Of a stretch of DNA of 52,260 nt, positions 38,321-48,497 are shown one piece after another. The translations under genes and the position numbers were made by a program. The notes under the pieces were generated by a model. The model searched no databases. It was not told the origin of the DNA and was given only the letters and a program-made list of their open reading frames with translations. Origin of the DNA: Janthinobacterium sp. GTDB taxonomy: Bacteria > Pseudomonadota > Gammaproteobacteria > Burkholderiales > Burkholderiaceae_D. Location: the NCBI GenBank assembly GCA_003133225.1, contig PKWL01000138.1, forward strand, positions 1 to 52,260, written 5' to 3'. Each line of letters starts with the position of its first letter. Position 1 is the first letter of the stretch.

Positions 38321-39235
38321 ATGCGTATTAGTCTCAGACAACTACAGATTTTCCGCGCCGTAGCGGAGGCGGGAAGCACCACGGGCGCCGCTGATCTGGT
38401 GCCGATGTCGCAATCGGCGGCGAGTGCGGCGTTAAATGAGTTGGAGGGTTTGTTACAAGCGAACTTGTTCGATCGCGTCGGCAAACGACTATTGTTAAAT
38501 GATAATGGCCGCCTGCTGCTGCCGCAAGCGCGGCAGATGCTAGATGCCGCGGCAATGATCGAACGTCAGTTTGGCGCGCTCGGCGAGAGCAGCGGGGCCG
38601 GTTTGCAAATCGGCGCTAGCACCACGATCGGCATCTATGTGCTGCCGGCGATCCTGGCCGCCATCTCGGCGTCGAGGACGACGTTGTTGCGCCCGCGCGT
38701 GACCATCGCCAACACTGCCGATATCGCAATTGGCGTCGAGAATTTCGACATCGATCTGGGTCTGGTCGAAGGGCCATGCCACCAGCCCGACTTGGAGGTC
38801 GAACCTTGGATCAAGGACGAACTGCTGATCGTCGCGGCGCCCAATCACCCGATTCTGGCGGGCAAGGCGAAGCGCCGGATCAGTGTCCAAGCCCTACGTG
38901 ATAGCGGGTGGCTGCTAAGGGAACCGGGATCCGGCACGCGAGAAGCGGTGGAGCATGCGCTGGTGCCGCATTTGCACACCTTGCCTGCAGCGGGGGAATT
39001 TAGTAACGCGGAAGCAATCAAACATGCTGCTGCGGAAGGACTCGGTTTAGCTTGCCTGTCACGCCTGGTCGTGCGCGATTTTATCGACATGGGGCGTCTG
39101 GTGCAATTGCACAGCGCTTTGCCCCCCCTCAGCCGACATTTTTACCTGATCCATCATCGGCATAAAATGCTGTCGGCGCGCCTTACGCATTTTTTGCAGT
39201 TCTGTCGCAACTGGAATCATCTCCATTCAAAGTAA
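38321..39235 (+). CDS. LysR-family regulator, YeiE-like
   Basis: 304 residues. The N-terminal helix-turn-helix (ISLRQLQIFRAVAEAGSTTGAADLVPMSQSAASAALNELE) is followed by a periplasmic-binding-protein-like effector domain (about 90-295). The start HISLRQLQIF-like and overall style resemble the YeiE/CysB-related group, which often sits beside and controls yeiH transporter genes. Here no yeiH adjoins, but one is found about 11-12 kb downstream at 50424. No close divergent target is present, so the regulon is uncertain. Confidence 0.82.
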   Translation: MRISLRQLQIFRAVAEAGSTTGAADLVPMSQSAASAALNELEGLLQANLFDRVGKRLLLNDNGRLLLPQARQMLDAAAMIERQFGALGESSGAGLQIGASTTIGIYVLPAILAAISASRTTLLRPRVTIANTADIAIGVENFDIDLGLVEGPCHQPDLEVEPWIKDELLIVAAPNHPILAGKAKRRISVQALRDSGWLLREPGSGTREAVEHALVPHLHTLPAAGEFSNAEAIKHAAAEGLGLACLSRLVVRDFIDMGRLVQLHSALPPLSRHFYLIHHRHKMLSARLTHFLQFCRNWNHLHSK

Positions 39236-39649
39236 GCCGCTCCCTGGCGCTGGCGTGAGGCGACGACCCAAGAGTTTGGAACTGGCGTATCACAAGGTTC
39301 CACTTGGACCTCGCTTGTCATGCTACAGCCGCACGCATGGATCATGGAAATGGATGCCCCGGCATTTATGTTCCAAATGGCACCGGCACGTTGTCGCTTG
39401 GTGTAGCCACGGCTGGGTGAGCGAGCTCAAGCAGATTCGACTGGCCCGCCGCGAAGAACCTGCCCAAGAGGGCTCGTCATCAAGGAGCGGTGCTGCACGG
39501 CAAGCTGACGGCGGCAACGCATGCCAAGTCATCCACCCATCGGGCATGCGAGGACGTCCATTCCAATAAAAGAGTAGCATGATCGACACAGTATCGTCCT
39601 GCGCTTCATGGAGGCAGGCGATTCGTTCGACGCCAGGAGGTCGATTCCG
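39236..39649. other. Intergenic gap
   Basis: About 414 bp without a credible gene; open frames here lack start signals and domains. AGGAGG before the next gene at 39634-39640 is the only clear element. Confidence 0.35.
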
Positions 39650-39925
39650 ATGAAAAGATTATTTTTTATTATTTGGCGCATGAGTAAAACGGATCTGCGT
39701 CTCCTGTGGTTTGCCCTAAAGCATCACGACCGTCCAGTTTGGCTGATGCCTGCCAGCGTCGTGCTCGCGCTGTATGCCGTTGAGCCGTTTAACTTGGCGA
39801 TCCCGCTTCTAGGTGTGGTTGATGACATGGTGCTCGTCCCACTGGTATTGCACTACCTACTAAAGTTGCTGCCGTCACCTATTCTTCACCACTTTGCCCG
39901 CAACGGGCCATTCCATCCGCAGTAA
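39650..39925 (+). CDS. DUF1232 (YkvA-like) small membrane protein
   Basis: 91 residues from ATG 39650, preceded by AGGAGG about 9 bp upstream. The conserved pattern is LWFALKHHDRPVWLMPASVVLALYAVEPFNLAIPLLGVVDDMVLVPLVLHYLLKLLP, read in pieces: a helix, a short loop with PFNLAIP, then a second helix with the acidic VVDDMV. This matches the DUF1232/YkvA family of two-helix membrane proteins of unknown function. It stands alone between non-coding gaps. Confidence 0.7.
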   Translation: MKRLFFIIWRMSKTDLRLLWFALKHHDRPVWLMPASVVLALYAVEPFNLAIPLLGVVDDMVLVPLVLHYLLKLLPSPILHHFARNGPFHPQ

Positions 39926-40003
39926 AAATATCGGTGCGCTTCACCGGTGGAAAACATTCAATTCACTTGACTGGCCGCGCACGGCGCTGGCATCCCAGCG
40001 CGG

Positions 40004-40024
40004 AAAAAAACCCGCGTGCCGGGG
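40004..40024 (-). terminator. Minus-strand intrinsic terminator
   Basis: Read on the minus strand: CCCCG-GCA-CGCGGG followed by seven T. It lies about 330 bp past the end of proline dehydrogenase, so it may end a long 3' region of that gene or another short minus-strand transcript. Confidence 0.45.
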
Positions 40025-40103
40025 TCTTTCCGTTTCGCAAACTTGCGCCCTACGCTGGGGCGCCCGGTGAGGAAAATCCCGGGCTCCCCCCGCAAAAGCG
40101 CCC

Positions 40104-40119
40104 CCCGTAAAGGCTCACC
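40104..40119 (-). repeat. Third copy of the GAGCCTTTACGGGG repeat, inverted
   Basis: CCGTAAAGGCTCACCC is the reverse complement of GGGTGAGCCTTTACGG, sharing its core with the tandem pair at 8556-8595. The flank (GGCGCTT on the repeat's own strand) also matches the second of those copies. Confidence 0.5.
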
Positions 40120-40355
40120 CACGGAAAATGAGCGGTCACGCGAATTCATGTCAACGCCGGCCATACCGATCACGCCAGCCACCGATCGACATGAGTTGCG
40201 CCTCTCGATTCAAACTGGTCCCTCGCATTTGCAAAAATGGATCAGGCTGACGCGACCTAATGGCGTGTGTGACGATCGCCTCGCTGTTCCCTCTGGTGCC
40301 GATCCATGCGCGCGGCAGCCATGGTCTGATGCTGTAACGTAGTCGCTGCGTTTCA

Positions 40356-41312
40356 TCAGCCCACGAGCGAGCGGGCAAGAAGCAACGCGTTCGAAGGGTT
40401 CTCGCCTATGCGCCGAATGGCGTGGGGCCACCAGTCGCGACCGAATGGGACATACAGGCGCACGCGTTCGCCGCGCACGGCCAACGCTCTGGCCACATCT
40501 TCCCGTACCCCAAGCAGCATCTCAAACTCGTACTCGCCCGGCTTCCAGCCGTTTTTTCGAGCAAGTTCGACTGTATAGTCATGTAGCCTCGTGTCGTGGG
40601 TCGCGATGATGGGATAGAAGTTAGTCTCTTTCGCTTCACGAGAGAGCATCAAGTCGATGAGCGCCCGCGAATTTTGCTTCACATCTGCCAGCCTCGTGTA
40701 GGCGATATCCCGGCCCGCAGCAAATGCGCCTTTGACAAGGCGAACACGGCTGCCCCGTGCAATCTGATGCCGCATATCGGCCATGCTGCGCAACATATAG
40801 GCCTGCAGCGTCAACGCCACCGGGTATCGCTCATCTTGAAGCGCGTTGTGAACGTTGATGGTCGGATCATTTAATGATGCGTCCTCCATATCGAACATCA
40901 AGCAATTCACACTGTCTTTTTGGGCGCCGGCATGGCGAATGACGGTTGCAATATTGACAGCCCGTTCATGCACGAGCCCGGGGGCGATGTGGTGTCCAAT
41001 CTGGGTCGGATCGACCGAAACGTGAATATCGAGGGACGCCTCGCGCAAGGCGCGAGCGACAAGTATTTTGCTTTCGACGTTTTGCTCGACCCGATCTAGG
41101 CGGTCGACATATTCACCCATATAAAAAAGGGAGCTGCGGATATTCTCATGTTCAAATAGTTCAATCGCACGGCAAACGCCGTCCGATGCGGTCGCACCCG
41201 CAACATATTTTTTAGCCAAAAACGATGTCGCCCGCGAGGTTTGCATGATCGATTTGACGCGAGCCGACCTGGCCAGACCAATCATTGCAGATTGCCACAA
41301 ACGTCTCGTCAT
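40356..41312 (-). CDS. Proline dehydrogenase
   Basis: 318 residues from ATG 41312 (GGGA about 10 bp upstream), a normal length for monofunctional enzymes. An open frame of 79 more codons upstream has no start support. The FAD-dependent TIM-barrel enzyme oxidises proline to pyrroline-5-carboxylate. Visible motifs: SVDPTQIG, NCLMFDMEDAS, VALTLQAYMLRS, RVRLVKGAF, FYPIIATHDTRL, EFEMLLGVRED and the C-terminal RRIGENPSNALLLARSL. The P5C dehydrogenase domain of PutA is absent and no such gene adjoins. It follows the HD-GYP gene on the same strand after about 257 bp. Confidence 0.9.
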   Translation of the reverse strand: MTRRLWQSAMIGLARSARVKSIMQTSRATSFLAKKYVAGATASDGVCRAIELFEHENIRSSLFYMGEYVDRLDRVEQNVESKILVARALREASLDIHVSVDPTQIGHHIAPGLVHERAVNIATVIRHAGAQKDSVNCLMFDMEDASLNDPTINVHNALQDERYPVALTLQAYMLRSMADMRHQIARGSRVRLVKGAFAAGRDIAYTRLADVKQNSRALIDLMLSREAKETNFYPIIATHDTRLHDYTVELARKNGWKPGEYEFEMLLGVREDVARALAVRGERVRLYVPFGRDWWPHAIRRIGENPSNALLLARSLVG

Positions 41313-41569
41313 ACATGTAGTCCCGTCTTCATCGTCGCCGACCCGGCGCAGCTGGCCAGGCACTTTTTGAACCATTTTTTGGAGAGCTGCGTTTTTTTTC
41401 AGCAGCCCCGGCCTTCCCTGTTGGAAAGCGATGGTGTCAGCCATTGATCCCGGAAACTCGATGAAAGACACCGTGGGCGCAAAGCTAGGCGGCACCGCAT
41501 CCGAGCCGGAAGGATGCGGATCCTTTAAAAGCGCAATTTTCCTGATCAATTTTTGCTGCGGACGCCGCC

Positions 41570-44026
41570 TTATGCCGGCAACTGGTAGCGCTTCTCGCGA
41601 AACAGCTGCAGGCAGGCATCTGCCACCGCCACGTCGTAGGCGCTGCCGCGCCCACGTTCGATTTCAGCTAAGGCGCTTTCAATACCTAATCCGGGCCGAT
41701 AAGGCCGGTGTGACGACATCGCTTCGACCACATCGGCCACGGCCATGATGCGCGCTTCGAGCAAAATCGCCTCGCCCTTGAGACCCTGGGGGTAGCCGCT
41801 GCCATCCATGCGTTCGTGATGCTGCAATGCGATTTGCGCCACGGGCCAAGGAAATTCCACGCCCTTTAGCACGTCGAAGCTGGCCTGGACATGTCCCTGG
41901 ACCAACTGATACTCGATCGGGCTAAGTTTGCCGGGCTTGGAGAGAATTTCCGATGGAATGGTAATCTTGCCGATGTCATGCAGATGGCCGGCAACTTGCA
42001 ATCCTTCCTGCCGATGCGCGTCGAATCCCAGTTCGGCGCCAATCGCAACGGCAATCTCTGCCACTCGCCGCTCGTGGCCCGCCGTATACGGATCGCGCAT
42101 CTCGCTAATGATGGTTGCCACTTCAACGGTGCTCATGAACGCCGTTTTGAGCTGCGCATCGTAACGCAAGATTTCCTCTTTGGCGCGTTTTTTCTCAGAG
42201 ATGTCTTGCAACAGGCCGATGACCGCGGGCCGCCCCATGTGCGTGGCCCGCGCCGCGTTCGCGCCGACCTGGATCGCGACCCCGTCATGGCGCAGGACGC
42301 GAAATTCCATCGCGACGCTCTGGGCGTCGCCAACGAGCAGGCGCCGCATGTTGTCCCCTACCATGGCGCGGTCGGCCGCGTCGATCCACAGCAAGGAATC
42401 GCTGCCGATCAGTTCCTCTGAAGAGCCCTGGCCGACAATTTCGGCATTGCGCTCATTCATATAGACAAACTTTCCGTCCTGGATAATGTAGATACCAGCG
42501 ATCGATTGCTCAACGAGACCGCGAAACTGCTCTTCGGCGGCGCGCATGCCATCCTCGGCCCGCTTGCGTTGGGCTTCACGGGCAAAGTTATCGAGCGCAA
42601 AGCTAATATCCGCCGCCATTTCATCTAGCAGGTGGCGGGCATCTTCATCGAAAGGATAGGCATCGCCAGAATACAGGACGAACGAGCCAATCACGACGCC
42701 GCCTCTGCGAAGCGGCAGCGAGGCCAGCGCAGCCCAACCGTGGCGTGCGGCGCGTTCATGCCATGGCGCCGTGGCCGGGTCATTTAGGAAATCCTGGCAC
42801 CAATACGGCTGGCTTTCGGAAATCGACATACCCGTCGGGCCGCGCCCGAACGAGCTATTCATGTCGGCCGAGATTTCGATGTCTTGCAAGTCTTCGATAC
42901 CCTCGCCGAAGCTGGCGACCGGGCGTACCATCAGGGTCGCGCCGTCAATTAGGCCGATCCATGCCATCTTGATGAAGCCGGACTCCACCGCAACATGGCA
43001 AACTTTGGGAAACAATTCCTCTTCGCTAGCGCAGTGTACGATGGCCTTGTTACACTGGCTCAAGGCGGCATAGAGTCGCGATTGGCGCTGGATTTTCTGT
43101 TCACCGGCCTTGCGTTCGGTCACATCGCGCGCCGCGGCGAAGACCCCTTGCAGCGTGCGGTCGCGGTCGTGAAAGGTCGCTGCATTGTAGGACACCACCG
43201 TCTCTTTGCCGTCTTGGGCGCGCACGGTCAGTTCATAGTTACTTATCGTATTTTCGGCGAGGACGCGTTTGATGGCCGCGTCGGCCCGCTGCGGGTCAGT
43301 AAAGAAATTCTTGCAAGGCGCGCCGATCAATTCATCACGCGTGCGTCCCGTCAGCGCAATCATTTGGTGATTCACGTCTGAAATAATGCCCTGGGGATCG
43401 GTCGTCATGAGCGCATCGATATTCGATTCGATCAGGGAGCGCGTATAAAATTGCTGGTCGCGCAGGCGCTGATCGAGGAGCGTCTTCGCCTCCTCGACTA
43501 GTTTGCGTGCACTATTATCGGTTCCGATCAACAAATAGCCGATGATTTTCTCGCTTGCATCGCGCAGCGCGGTGACGGAGACGGTGGCGGGAAAATGAGC
43601 GCCGTCCTTGCGAACATAATTTAGCTCGTAATGATCTTCGATGCCGCGCGAGGCCTTAAACACCAGTGCCTCGAAGCCCGGCATGATCGGGGTATCGAAT
43701 TCCAAGCTCAAGGCGCTTGCGCGCGCGATCAATTCTTGCGGATCCGAGATATCGGCCGGCGTGATCTGATTGACCACTTCCGATGCCGGATAGCCGAGCA
43801 TGCGTTCGGCGCCGACATTGAAAATTTGAATGACACCGCGCGCGTCCGTGGCGATACTGGAAAAGTTGGCACTATTGAAAATCGCGTCTTGCAAAGCGCC
43901 CGTCTTGAGCAGCGTTTCTTGGCGCTGAAATTCCATGATCCCGTCCGGGCCGCCAAGTTTTTCTTCAGAGCTAACACCTAAATGGGCAACGGGCATGTTT
44001 TTATTCTCTTCCACGGCAACAAGCAT
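41570..44026 (-). CDS. PAS/GAF HD-GYP c-di-GMP phosphodiesterase
   Basis: 818 residues from ATG 44026; ATG 43996, with GGAAGAG 9 bp upstream, is a good alternative (808 residues). Order: PAS at about 50-170, PAS at about 190-310, GAF at about 325-480 (MAWIGLIDGATLMVRPVASFGEG), a coiled coil, PAS at about 500-610 and HD-GYP at about 635-815. The metal-binding His683-Asp684 (HLHDIGK), HHERMDGSGYP with GYP at 744-746 and IMAVADVVEAMSSHRPY are present, so c-di-GMP hydrolysis is likely. No membrane helix is seen. It is divergent from the haem-type chemoreceptor gene, with 677 bp between. Confidence 0.9.
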   Translation of the reverse strand: MLVAVEENKNMPVAHLGVSSEEKLGGPDGIMEFQRQETLLKTGALQDAIFNSANFSSIATDARGVIQIFNVGAERMLGYPASEVVNQITPADISDPQELIARASALSLEFDTPIMPGFEALVFKASRGIEDHYELNYVRKDGAHFPATVSVTALRDASEKIIGYLLIGTDNSARKLVEEAKTLLDQRLRDQQFYTRSLIESNIDALMTTDPQGIISDVNHQMIALTGRTRDELIGAPCKNFFTDPQRADAAIKRVLAENTISNYELTVRAQDGKETVVSYNAATFHDRDRTLQGVFAAARDVTERKAGEQKIQRQSRLYAALSQCNKAIVHCASEEELFPKVCHVAVESGFIKMAWIGLIDGATLMVRPVASFGEGIEDLQDIEISADMNSSFGRGPTGMSISESQPYWCQDFLNDPATAPWHERAARHGWAALASLPLRRGGVVIGSFVLYSGDAYPFDEDARHLLDEMAADISFALDNFAREAQRKRAEDGMRAAEEQFRGLVEQSIAGIYIIQDGKFVYMNERNAEIVGQGSSEELIGSDSLLWIDAADRAMVGDNMRRLLVGDAQSVAMEFRVLRHDGVAIQVGANAARATHMGRPAVIGLLQDISEKKRAKEEILRYDAQLKTAFMSTVEVATIISEMRDPYTAGHERRVAEIAVAIGAELGFDAHRQEGLQVAGHLHDIGKITIPSEILSKPGKLSPIEYQLVQGHVQASFDVLKGVEFPWPVAQIALQHHERMDGSGYPQGLKGEAILLEARIMAVADVVEAMSSHRPYRPGLGIESALAEIERGRGSAYDVAVADACLQLFREKRYQLPA

Positions 44027-44703
44027 GAATTACTCAAAGGCGCGATTCCAGTGCCAAGCGCAGGCTGGCGCTGATTAGACAGGTTTGGTCGGATGTGGTA
44101 GAAACGGCATGCCCGGAAGTATAACCGACAAGTGGCAATTCGCATGTGTCCATCCGTCAAAACTGCATGATTTCGCTGGAGTTTTCGGCACCGACGGTTT
44201 TTCCGATGAATTTATTTACGGAATAAATCGAATTTCCTGCAAGAAAGTGTACAATCGGCCACCATCCACCGCGATTTCACGTTAAAGAATCTGATGCCCT
44301 ACAAACATCACGAGAGCGGCCGTCATAGCATCAAAAAAATTCATTACAAAGTCGCATGACGCCCACCATTTGCCGCGACGCGGGAATTTCACGGTCTGCT
44401 TCGCCAAAGCGCCGTTCGCCAAGTGGCAGCCGGCCAAGACGGCATTTTGCGGTCGCCGCCATCACTAGGCTGACAGCGCACCCAAAAGCGCCCTGCGCCA
44501 AGAACTGCATCGGCCGTGACGTCAAATTGACCAAGCGCCACCGTAAATACTCCATAATGCCAGCGGTCACCCCATGCGCGCGAGTTCGTCTTGTGCCTTC
44601 GACTTCCGCTACCTGTACAGCATCAGAATCTTGGCTCGTGAAATTTTGCACCATCCGTGCAGATTAAATCGTCTTTGTCGTAGTACCACTGGAGAATTAG
44701 ATA
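44027..44703. other. Divergent intergenic region
   Basis: About 677 bp between the HD-GYP and chemoreceptor genes. No credible gene. It probably holds both promoters. CTGGAGAATTAG just before 44704 is the chemoreceptor's ribosome binding site. No sigma-28-type motif could be fixed by eye. Confidence 0.35.
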
Positions 44704-46431
44704 ATGGGTTTCCTTTCGAATTGGTGGCACGGGATTGGACTGCAGCGTAAGTTGCAAATTCTTATTCAGGGATTCTTGATCGTCATTCTCCTCGCCGCCC
44801 AGCAATGGCTTTCGATCCAGTTTGAACACGAAGTCATGAGCGCCGCCAAAGAACGGGCGAACGCGGTGGCGGACGGCACGATCAATGGCTTGAACACTTT
44901 GATGGTGACCAAGGCGGGCGACCAAGATGTCATTGACGATGCCGTGAGCCGCGCGCTTTTCATCCAGAAAATGGGGACTTCCGAGAAGATCAAGGAATTA
45001 CGGGTGGTGCGCGGCAAGGGCGTGGTCGACGAGTTTGGTGCTGGCCTACCCCAGGAAAAGTCCGTCGACGATATGGACCGCGGCGTCCTAGCCAGCGGCA
45101 AGACACAGTTCAAGATCACCAGCGAAGGGGAGTCCTCGCTCAGAGCGGTATTGCCTTTCATCGCCAAGAAAAACTTTCGCGGCACCAACTGCCTTAAATG
45201 CCACGGTGTGGATGAGGACTCGGTCCTCGGCGTGGCCAGCATCACCATCGACATCAATGACGATTTGGCCACCATCAAAAGAATGAACGGCTGGCTGTGG
45301 ATAGGCCAGGGAGCCCTGCAAATTATCTTGTTCTTTGTGATTGGCCTCATTGTTCGGCGCTTGCTCAAGCAAATTGGCGGCGAGCCAAATTACGCGACCA
45401 GCATTGCCGCGAGAATCGCGGCCGGTGACCTGACCGTTGCAATTCTTACCAAGCCCAACGATGAGACGAGCTTGCTGGCGGGGATGAAAGCCATGCGCGA
45501 CAAGTTGGCCAATATTGTCAGTGAAGTTCGCACCGGCACCGAAATGGTGGCGACAGCGTCCGGACAAATTGCCAGCGGAAATCAAGACCTGTCCTCGCGT
45601 ACGGAGGAGCAAGCGAGCGCGCTAGAAGAGACTGCGTCGTCGATGGAAGAATTAACCAGTACCGTCAAACAGAACGCCGACAACGCGCGCCAGGCGAATG
45701 CCCTTGCCGTGTCGGCGTCCGAAGTGGCAGTCAAAGGCGGCTCCATGTTTTCGCAAGTGGTCGATACCATGAGTGCGATCAACGCTTCGTCCAAAAAAAT
45801 CGTAGACATCATCGGCGTGATCGATGGCATCGCGTTCCAGACCAATATTCTGGCGTTAAACGCAGCGGTGGAAGCGGCCCGTGCCGGCGAACAGGGGCGC
45901 GGCTTCGCCGTGGTGGCCGCAGAGGTGCGCAGCCTGGCGCAGCGCTCAGCGGGCGCCGCCAAGGAGATCAAGACCTTGATTGGCGATTCCGTGGAAAAGG
46001 TTGATATCGGCACCAAACTGGTCGATCAGGCCGGCGCAACCATGAATGATATCGTCGATAGCATCCGCCACGTGACCGACATCATGGGGGAAATCACGGC
46101 CGCCAGCTTGGAACAAACCTCTGGCATCGAGCAGATCAATCAAGCGATCAGCCAGATGGATGAAGTCACCCAACAAAATGCGGCGCTGGTGGAAGAAGCG
46201 GCGGCGGCGGCCGAATCGCTGCAAGATCAGGCCGGAAGCTTGCAGCAAGTAGTCAGTGTCTTCAAGCTAGATGAAATGCATGTCGCGGCAGCCACTGCTG
46301 CCGCCTACGCAAATATCACGACGCGCAAAACAGCTCCGCCCAGCCCTAAAGCGCCCGTACGTCGCCCCGAGCCAGCCAAAAAAATTGCCAAGCTAGCGGC
46401 AATGAAGTCCGATGATTGGGAAGAGTTTTAA
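44704..46431 (+). CDS. Methyl-accepting chemotaxis protein with periplasmic haem-c motif
   Basis: 575 residues, GGAGA 9 bp before the ATG. A first membrane helix (about 17-36) is followed by a periplasmic domain (about 37-195) and a second helix (about 198-220). A HAMP-like linker leads to a long signalling coiled coil with the hairpin tip [45 protein letters not shown]. The periplasmic domain has CLKCH at 163-167 in TNCLKCHG, a c-type haem attachment motif, placed like that of redox-sensing receptors with a haem-PAS/DUF3365-type fold. The tail ends DDWEEF, the CheR/CheB tether pentapeptide. Probable redox or gas sensor for taxis. Confidence 0.9.
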   Translation: MGFLSNWWHGIGLQRKLQILIQGFLIVILLAAQQWLSIQFEHEVMSAAKERANAVADGTINGLNTLMVTKAGDQDVIDDAVSRALFIQKMGTSEKIKELRVVRGKGVVDEFGAGLPQEKSVDDMDRGVLASGKTQFKITSEGESSLRAVLPFIAKKNFRGTNCLKCHGVDEDSVLGVASITIDINDDLATIKRMNGWLWIGQGALQIILFFVIGLIVRRLLKQIGGEPNYATSIAARIAAGDLTVAILTKPNDETSLLAGMKAMRDKLANIVSEVRTGTEMVATASGQIASGNQDLSSRTEEQASALEETASSMEELTSTVKQNADNARQANALAVSASEVAVKGGSMFSQVVDTMSAINASSKKIVDIIGVIDGIAFQTNILALNAAVEAARAGEQGRGFAVVAAEVRSLAQRSAGAAKEIKTLIGDSVEKVDIGTKLVDQAGATMNDIVDSIRHVTDIMGEITAASLEQTSGIEQINQAISQMDEVTQQNAALVEEAAAAAESLQDQAGSLQQVVSVFKLDEMHVAAATAAAYANITTRKTAPPSPKAPVRRPEPAKKIAKLAAMKSDDWEEF

Positions 46432-46592
46432 GACCTGCCGCCGCGTGCGCCGCTTGGCAATGGGGAGCGCCCTAGTTTAGGGACTCTCCAGTTGACGCGA
46501 CCATAGCGCGGAGCATGCTCTGCTGTCGCCCAAGCCCGAGCCGCAGGCGGCAGCTTAAGAGTGCCCGCTACCGTCATTTCGACTACGGCGCC

Positions 46593-46943
46593 TTACATCT
46601 GCGGCATGGGCAGACATTCCATGAGCTCGACCGAATCACCGGGAAATATCAAGAAATGCGGGTGATTTTCAAATAATTTGGCAGCAGCTTCATGTGATTC
46701 GGCTTGGACGATCGCATACGCCACGAGCTCATTTTTGGTGTCTGAAATGCCCTGGGCAGAGATGCGCTTGGTTTTGCCAAGAGGCGATCCACGGTCAATG
46801 ATCGACTTCTCGTTGGTGGCCATCCATTTCCCCCATGCCTCCTTGCCCGCCTTTTCCTGCTGGCTACGCCGTCCTTCATCCATCGTCTTCCAATGGTTAA
46901 GGGCTGATGCGGAACCGATGTACATCGCTAGGAAATTTTTCAT
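46593..46943 (-). CDS. YciI-related small protein
   Basis: 116 residues from ATG 46943, preceded by GGAGGAAGGT; eight more codons upstream are unlikely. Sequence features (AMYIGSASALNHWKTM, EAWGKWMATNEKSIIDRGSPLG, AIVQAESHEAAAKLFENHPHFLIFPGDSVELME) resemble the YciI-like dimeric ferredoxin-fold family. Their function is poorly known. It is the last gene of a minus-strand run of small enzymes. Confidence 0.6.
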   Translation of the reverse strand: MKNFLAMYIGSASALNHWKTMDEGRRSQQEKAGKEAWGKWMATNEKSIIDRGSPLGKTKRISAQGISDTKNELVAYAIVQAESHEAAAKLFENHPHFLIFPGDSVELMECLPMPQM

Positions 46944-47015
46944 ACCTTCCTCCCATGGAGTTTTCAACTAGCTGAGATTGCCCATAGCGCCAACGGGTCG
47001 CTCCAACAACGCCCG

Positions 47016-47660
47016 TTAGCGCTTGGCAAACTTCAGGTGGATCACCTTTGGCGCGGCAACCGTCCGCACGAGTTCAAGGCCGTGCAACTGGTTACCCACA
47101 CCATCGAACAAACGCTCACCGCTGCCCAGGAGGGTCGGCACCAGATTGATTTCCATTTCCTCCACGAGCCCGGCTGCGAGATACTGGCGGGCGGCGTTGG
47201 CGCCGCCCGCGAGCGAGACATCCGCTCCGGCGGCCCCTTGCCGGGCCTGTTCCAGCGCCGCCTCGATTCCCTTGGTGACGAAGTTGAAAGTCGTCCCGCC
47301 TTTTAGTTCAAGCGGTTCACGGGCGTAGTGCGTGAGCACGAATACGGGGTGATGGAAGGGTGGATTGCCTCCCCACCAACCGTTCCATGGATTCTTGGCG
47401 TTCCAAGGACCAGGGTGCCCGCCAAACATGTTACGTCCCATCACCGTGGCGCCGATGTTAGCCAGCGATTCCTCGACGATGGCAGTGCTGGCGTTGACCT
47501 CGCCGCCTTCCAAGCCAAGCAGCGCACGAAACCGCGCGAGCTGGAAAGCCCACTCGTGAAGGCGTTCGCCGCCGATTCCAAGGGGGGCCTCAACACTCTG
47601 GCTGGGGCCTGCAACAAAGCCGTCGAGTGACATGGAGATTTTGAAGCGCAGTTTGGACAT
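47016..47660 (-). CDS. RibD C-terminal/dihydrofolate reductase-like protein
   Basis: 214 residues; of the two close starts the ATG at 47660 has AGGA at 7 bp, and the one at 47666 is too near it. LRFKISMSLDGFVAGPSQS opens the fold; GATVMGRNMFG, FVLTHYAREPLE and the nucleotide-binding VSLAGGANAARQYLAAGLVEEMEINLVPTLLGSGERLF follow, read in pieces. Such proteins are NADPH-dependent reductases of unknown substrate. They are often found next to YciI-like and VOC proteins, as here. Confidence 0.85.
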   Translation of the reverse strand: MSKLRFKISMSLDGFVAGPSQSVEAPLGIGGERLHEWAFQLARFRALLGLEGGEVNASTAIVEESLANIGATVMGRNMFGGHPGPWNAKNPWNGWWGGNPPFHHPVFVLTHYAREPLELKGGTTFNFVTKGIEAALEQARQGAAGADVSLAGGANAARQYLAAGLVEEMEINLVPTLLGSGERLFDGVGNQLHGLELVRTVAAPKVIHLKFAKR

Positions 47661-47687
47661 GGCCATTCCTGGTAGTTGATGCGCGCC

Positions 47688-48407
47688 CTACGCCAGCTTG
47701 CTGGCCAGGTCGCGCAAGGTCTGGCGCGGGTTGTCCTCGATGGGCGAACCGTGCGAGACGAGGATGCGCTTGAGCGACTCGATCGCGGCCCATTGCAGCA
47801 ACTGGGCCCGTAAGGCGCTCGTATCGTCTATGAGCATCAGCTTCACCACTTTGGGAATTTGCGCGTCGCCACCGGCGAAACCTGCCAAACGCAGCAACCA
47901 ACCGCCAAAGCCTGATTCGCCTCGGATGTTGCCGACCAAGTCATTGAGTATGAGCGTGGTGTCACCGCGCGTGCGAACGACGAGCGCGGCCTCGTGCCCG
48001 CGCGTTCCAGGAACGGCCATAAATTGCAAGTCCGGATCGTCAAAGCGAGGCGCCACCGTATCGACATGCACCGTCTCTTCGACCTTCGCTCGAGCGCCGT
48101 GGGGGGCGACGACCTGCAGCAAAGGGTAGCGTTCTTTCCAGATCTTCGCGTCGAGCCGATGTTTGTCGTTTGGCACGATCAAGAATGCCGGGCTGCCGAA
48201 GGCTTCGAGGACGGCCATCTCATCTTCGGCGAGCGCAATCGCGCTAAAAACCACCAGGCGCCCATCGTTTAGGCGCACCACGCTCATGCGCCGCGGCAGG
48301 TCCATAAGAGGCATGGGGATTTCACCCGTCACCGTCAAGATATTGTCGGCGATCGCCGACAGTTTGCCGTGCGGCAGCACCTTCCACTTCGTAAACGGTT
48401 GCGTCAT
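47688..48407 (-). CDS. DUF4336-like (metallo-beta-lactamase-related) protein
   Basis: 239 residues from ATG 48407, with AAAGGAG 6 bp upstream. An open frame continues upstream for 73 codons but belongs to another gene's remnant. MSVVRLNDGRLVVFSAIAL, FLIVPNDKHRLDAKIWKERYP and LQVVAPHGARAKV resemble the DUF4336 family, which has a degenerate metallo-beta-lactamase fold. I do not see the canonical HxHxDH metal motif, so hydrolytic activity is doubtful. It precedes the RibD-like gene by 27 bp. Confidence 0.6.
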   Translation of the reverse strand: MTQPFTKWKVLPHGKLSAIADNILTVTGEIPMPLMDLPRRMSVVRLNDGRLVVFSAIALAEDEMAVLEAFGSPAFLIVPNDKHRLDAKIWKERYPLLQVVAPHGARAKVEETVHVDTVAPRFDDPDLQFMAVPGTRGHEAALVVRTRGDTTLILNDLVGNIRGESGFGGWLLRLAGFAGGDAQIPKVVKLMLIDDTSALRAQLLQWAAIESLKRILVSHGSPIEDNPRQTLRDLASKLA

Positions 48408-48497
48408 GCGCGCTCCTTTGCGAATAAATTTACCGGGCAAGTGCACGCCGCGGATGATTGAACATGACGGTACGGCACTCAAGCGGAAAATGTGCAG

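Larger units (their letters stand above)
39926..40355. other. Intergenic gap with hairpins
   Basis: About 430 bp between convergent genes. It holds the minus-strand terminator at 40004-40024, an adjacent hairpin GCGCTGG-CATC-CCAGCGC (39984-40001) and a third copy of the GAGCCTTTACGGGG repeat at 40104-40119. No ORF is convincing. Confidence 0.4.

Noticed and set aside
41313..41549. N-terminal extension of proline dehydrogenase
   Set aside because: No conserved residues, no ribosome binding site; the enzyme is complete from 41312.
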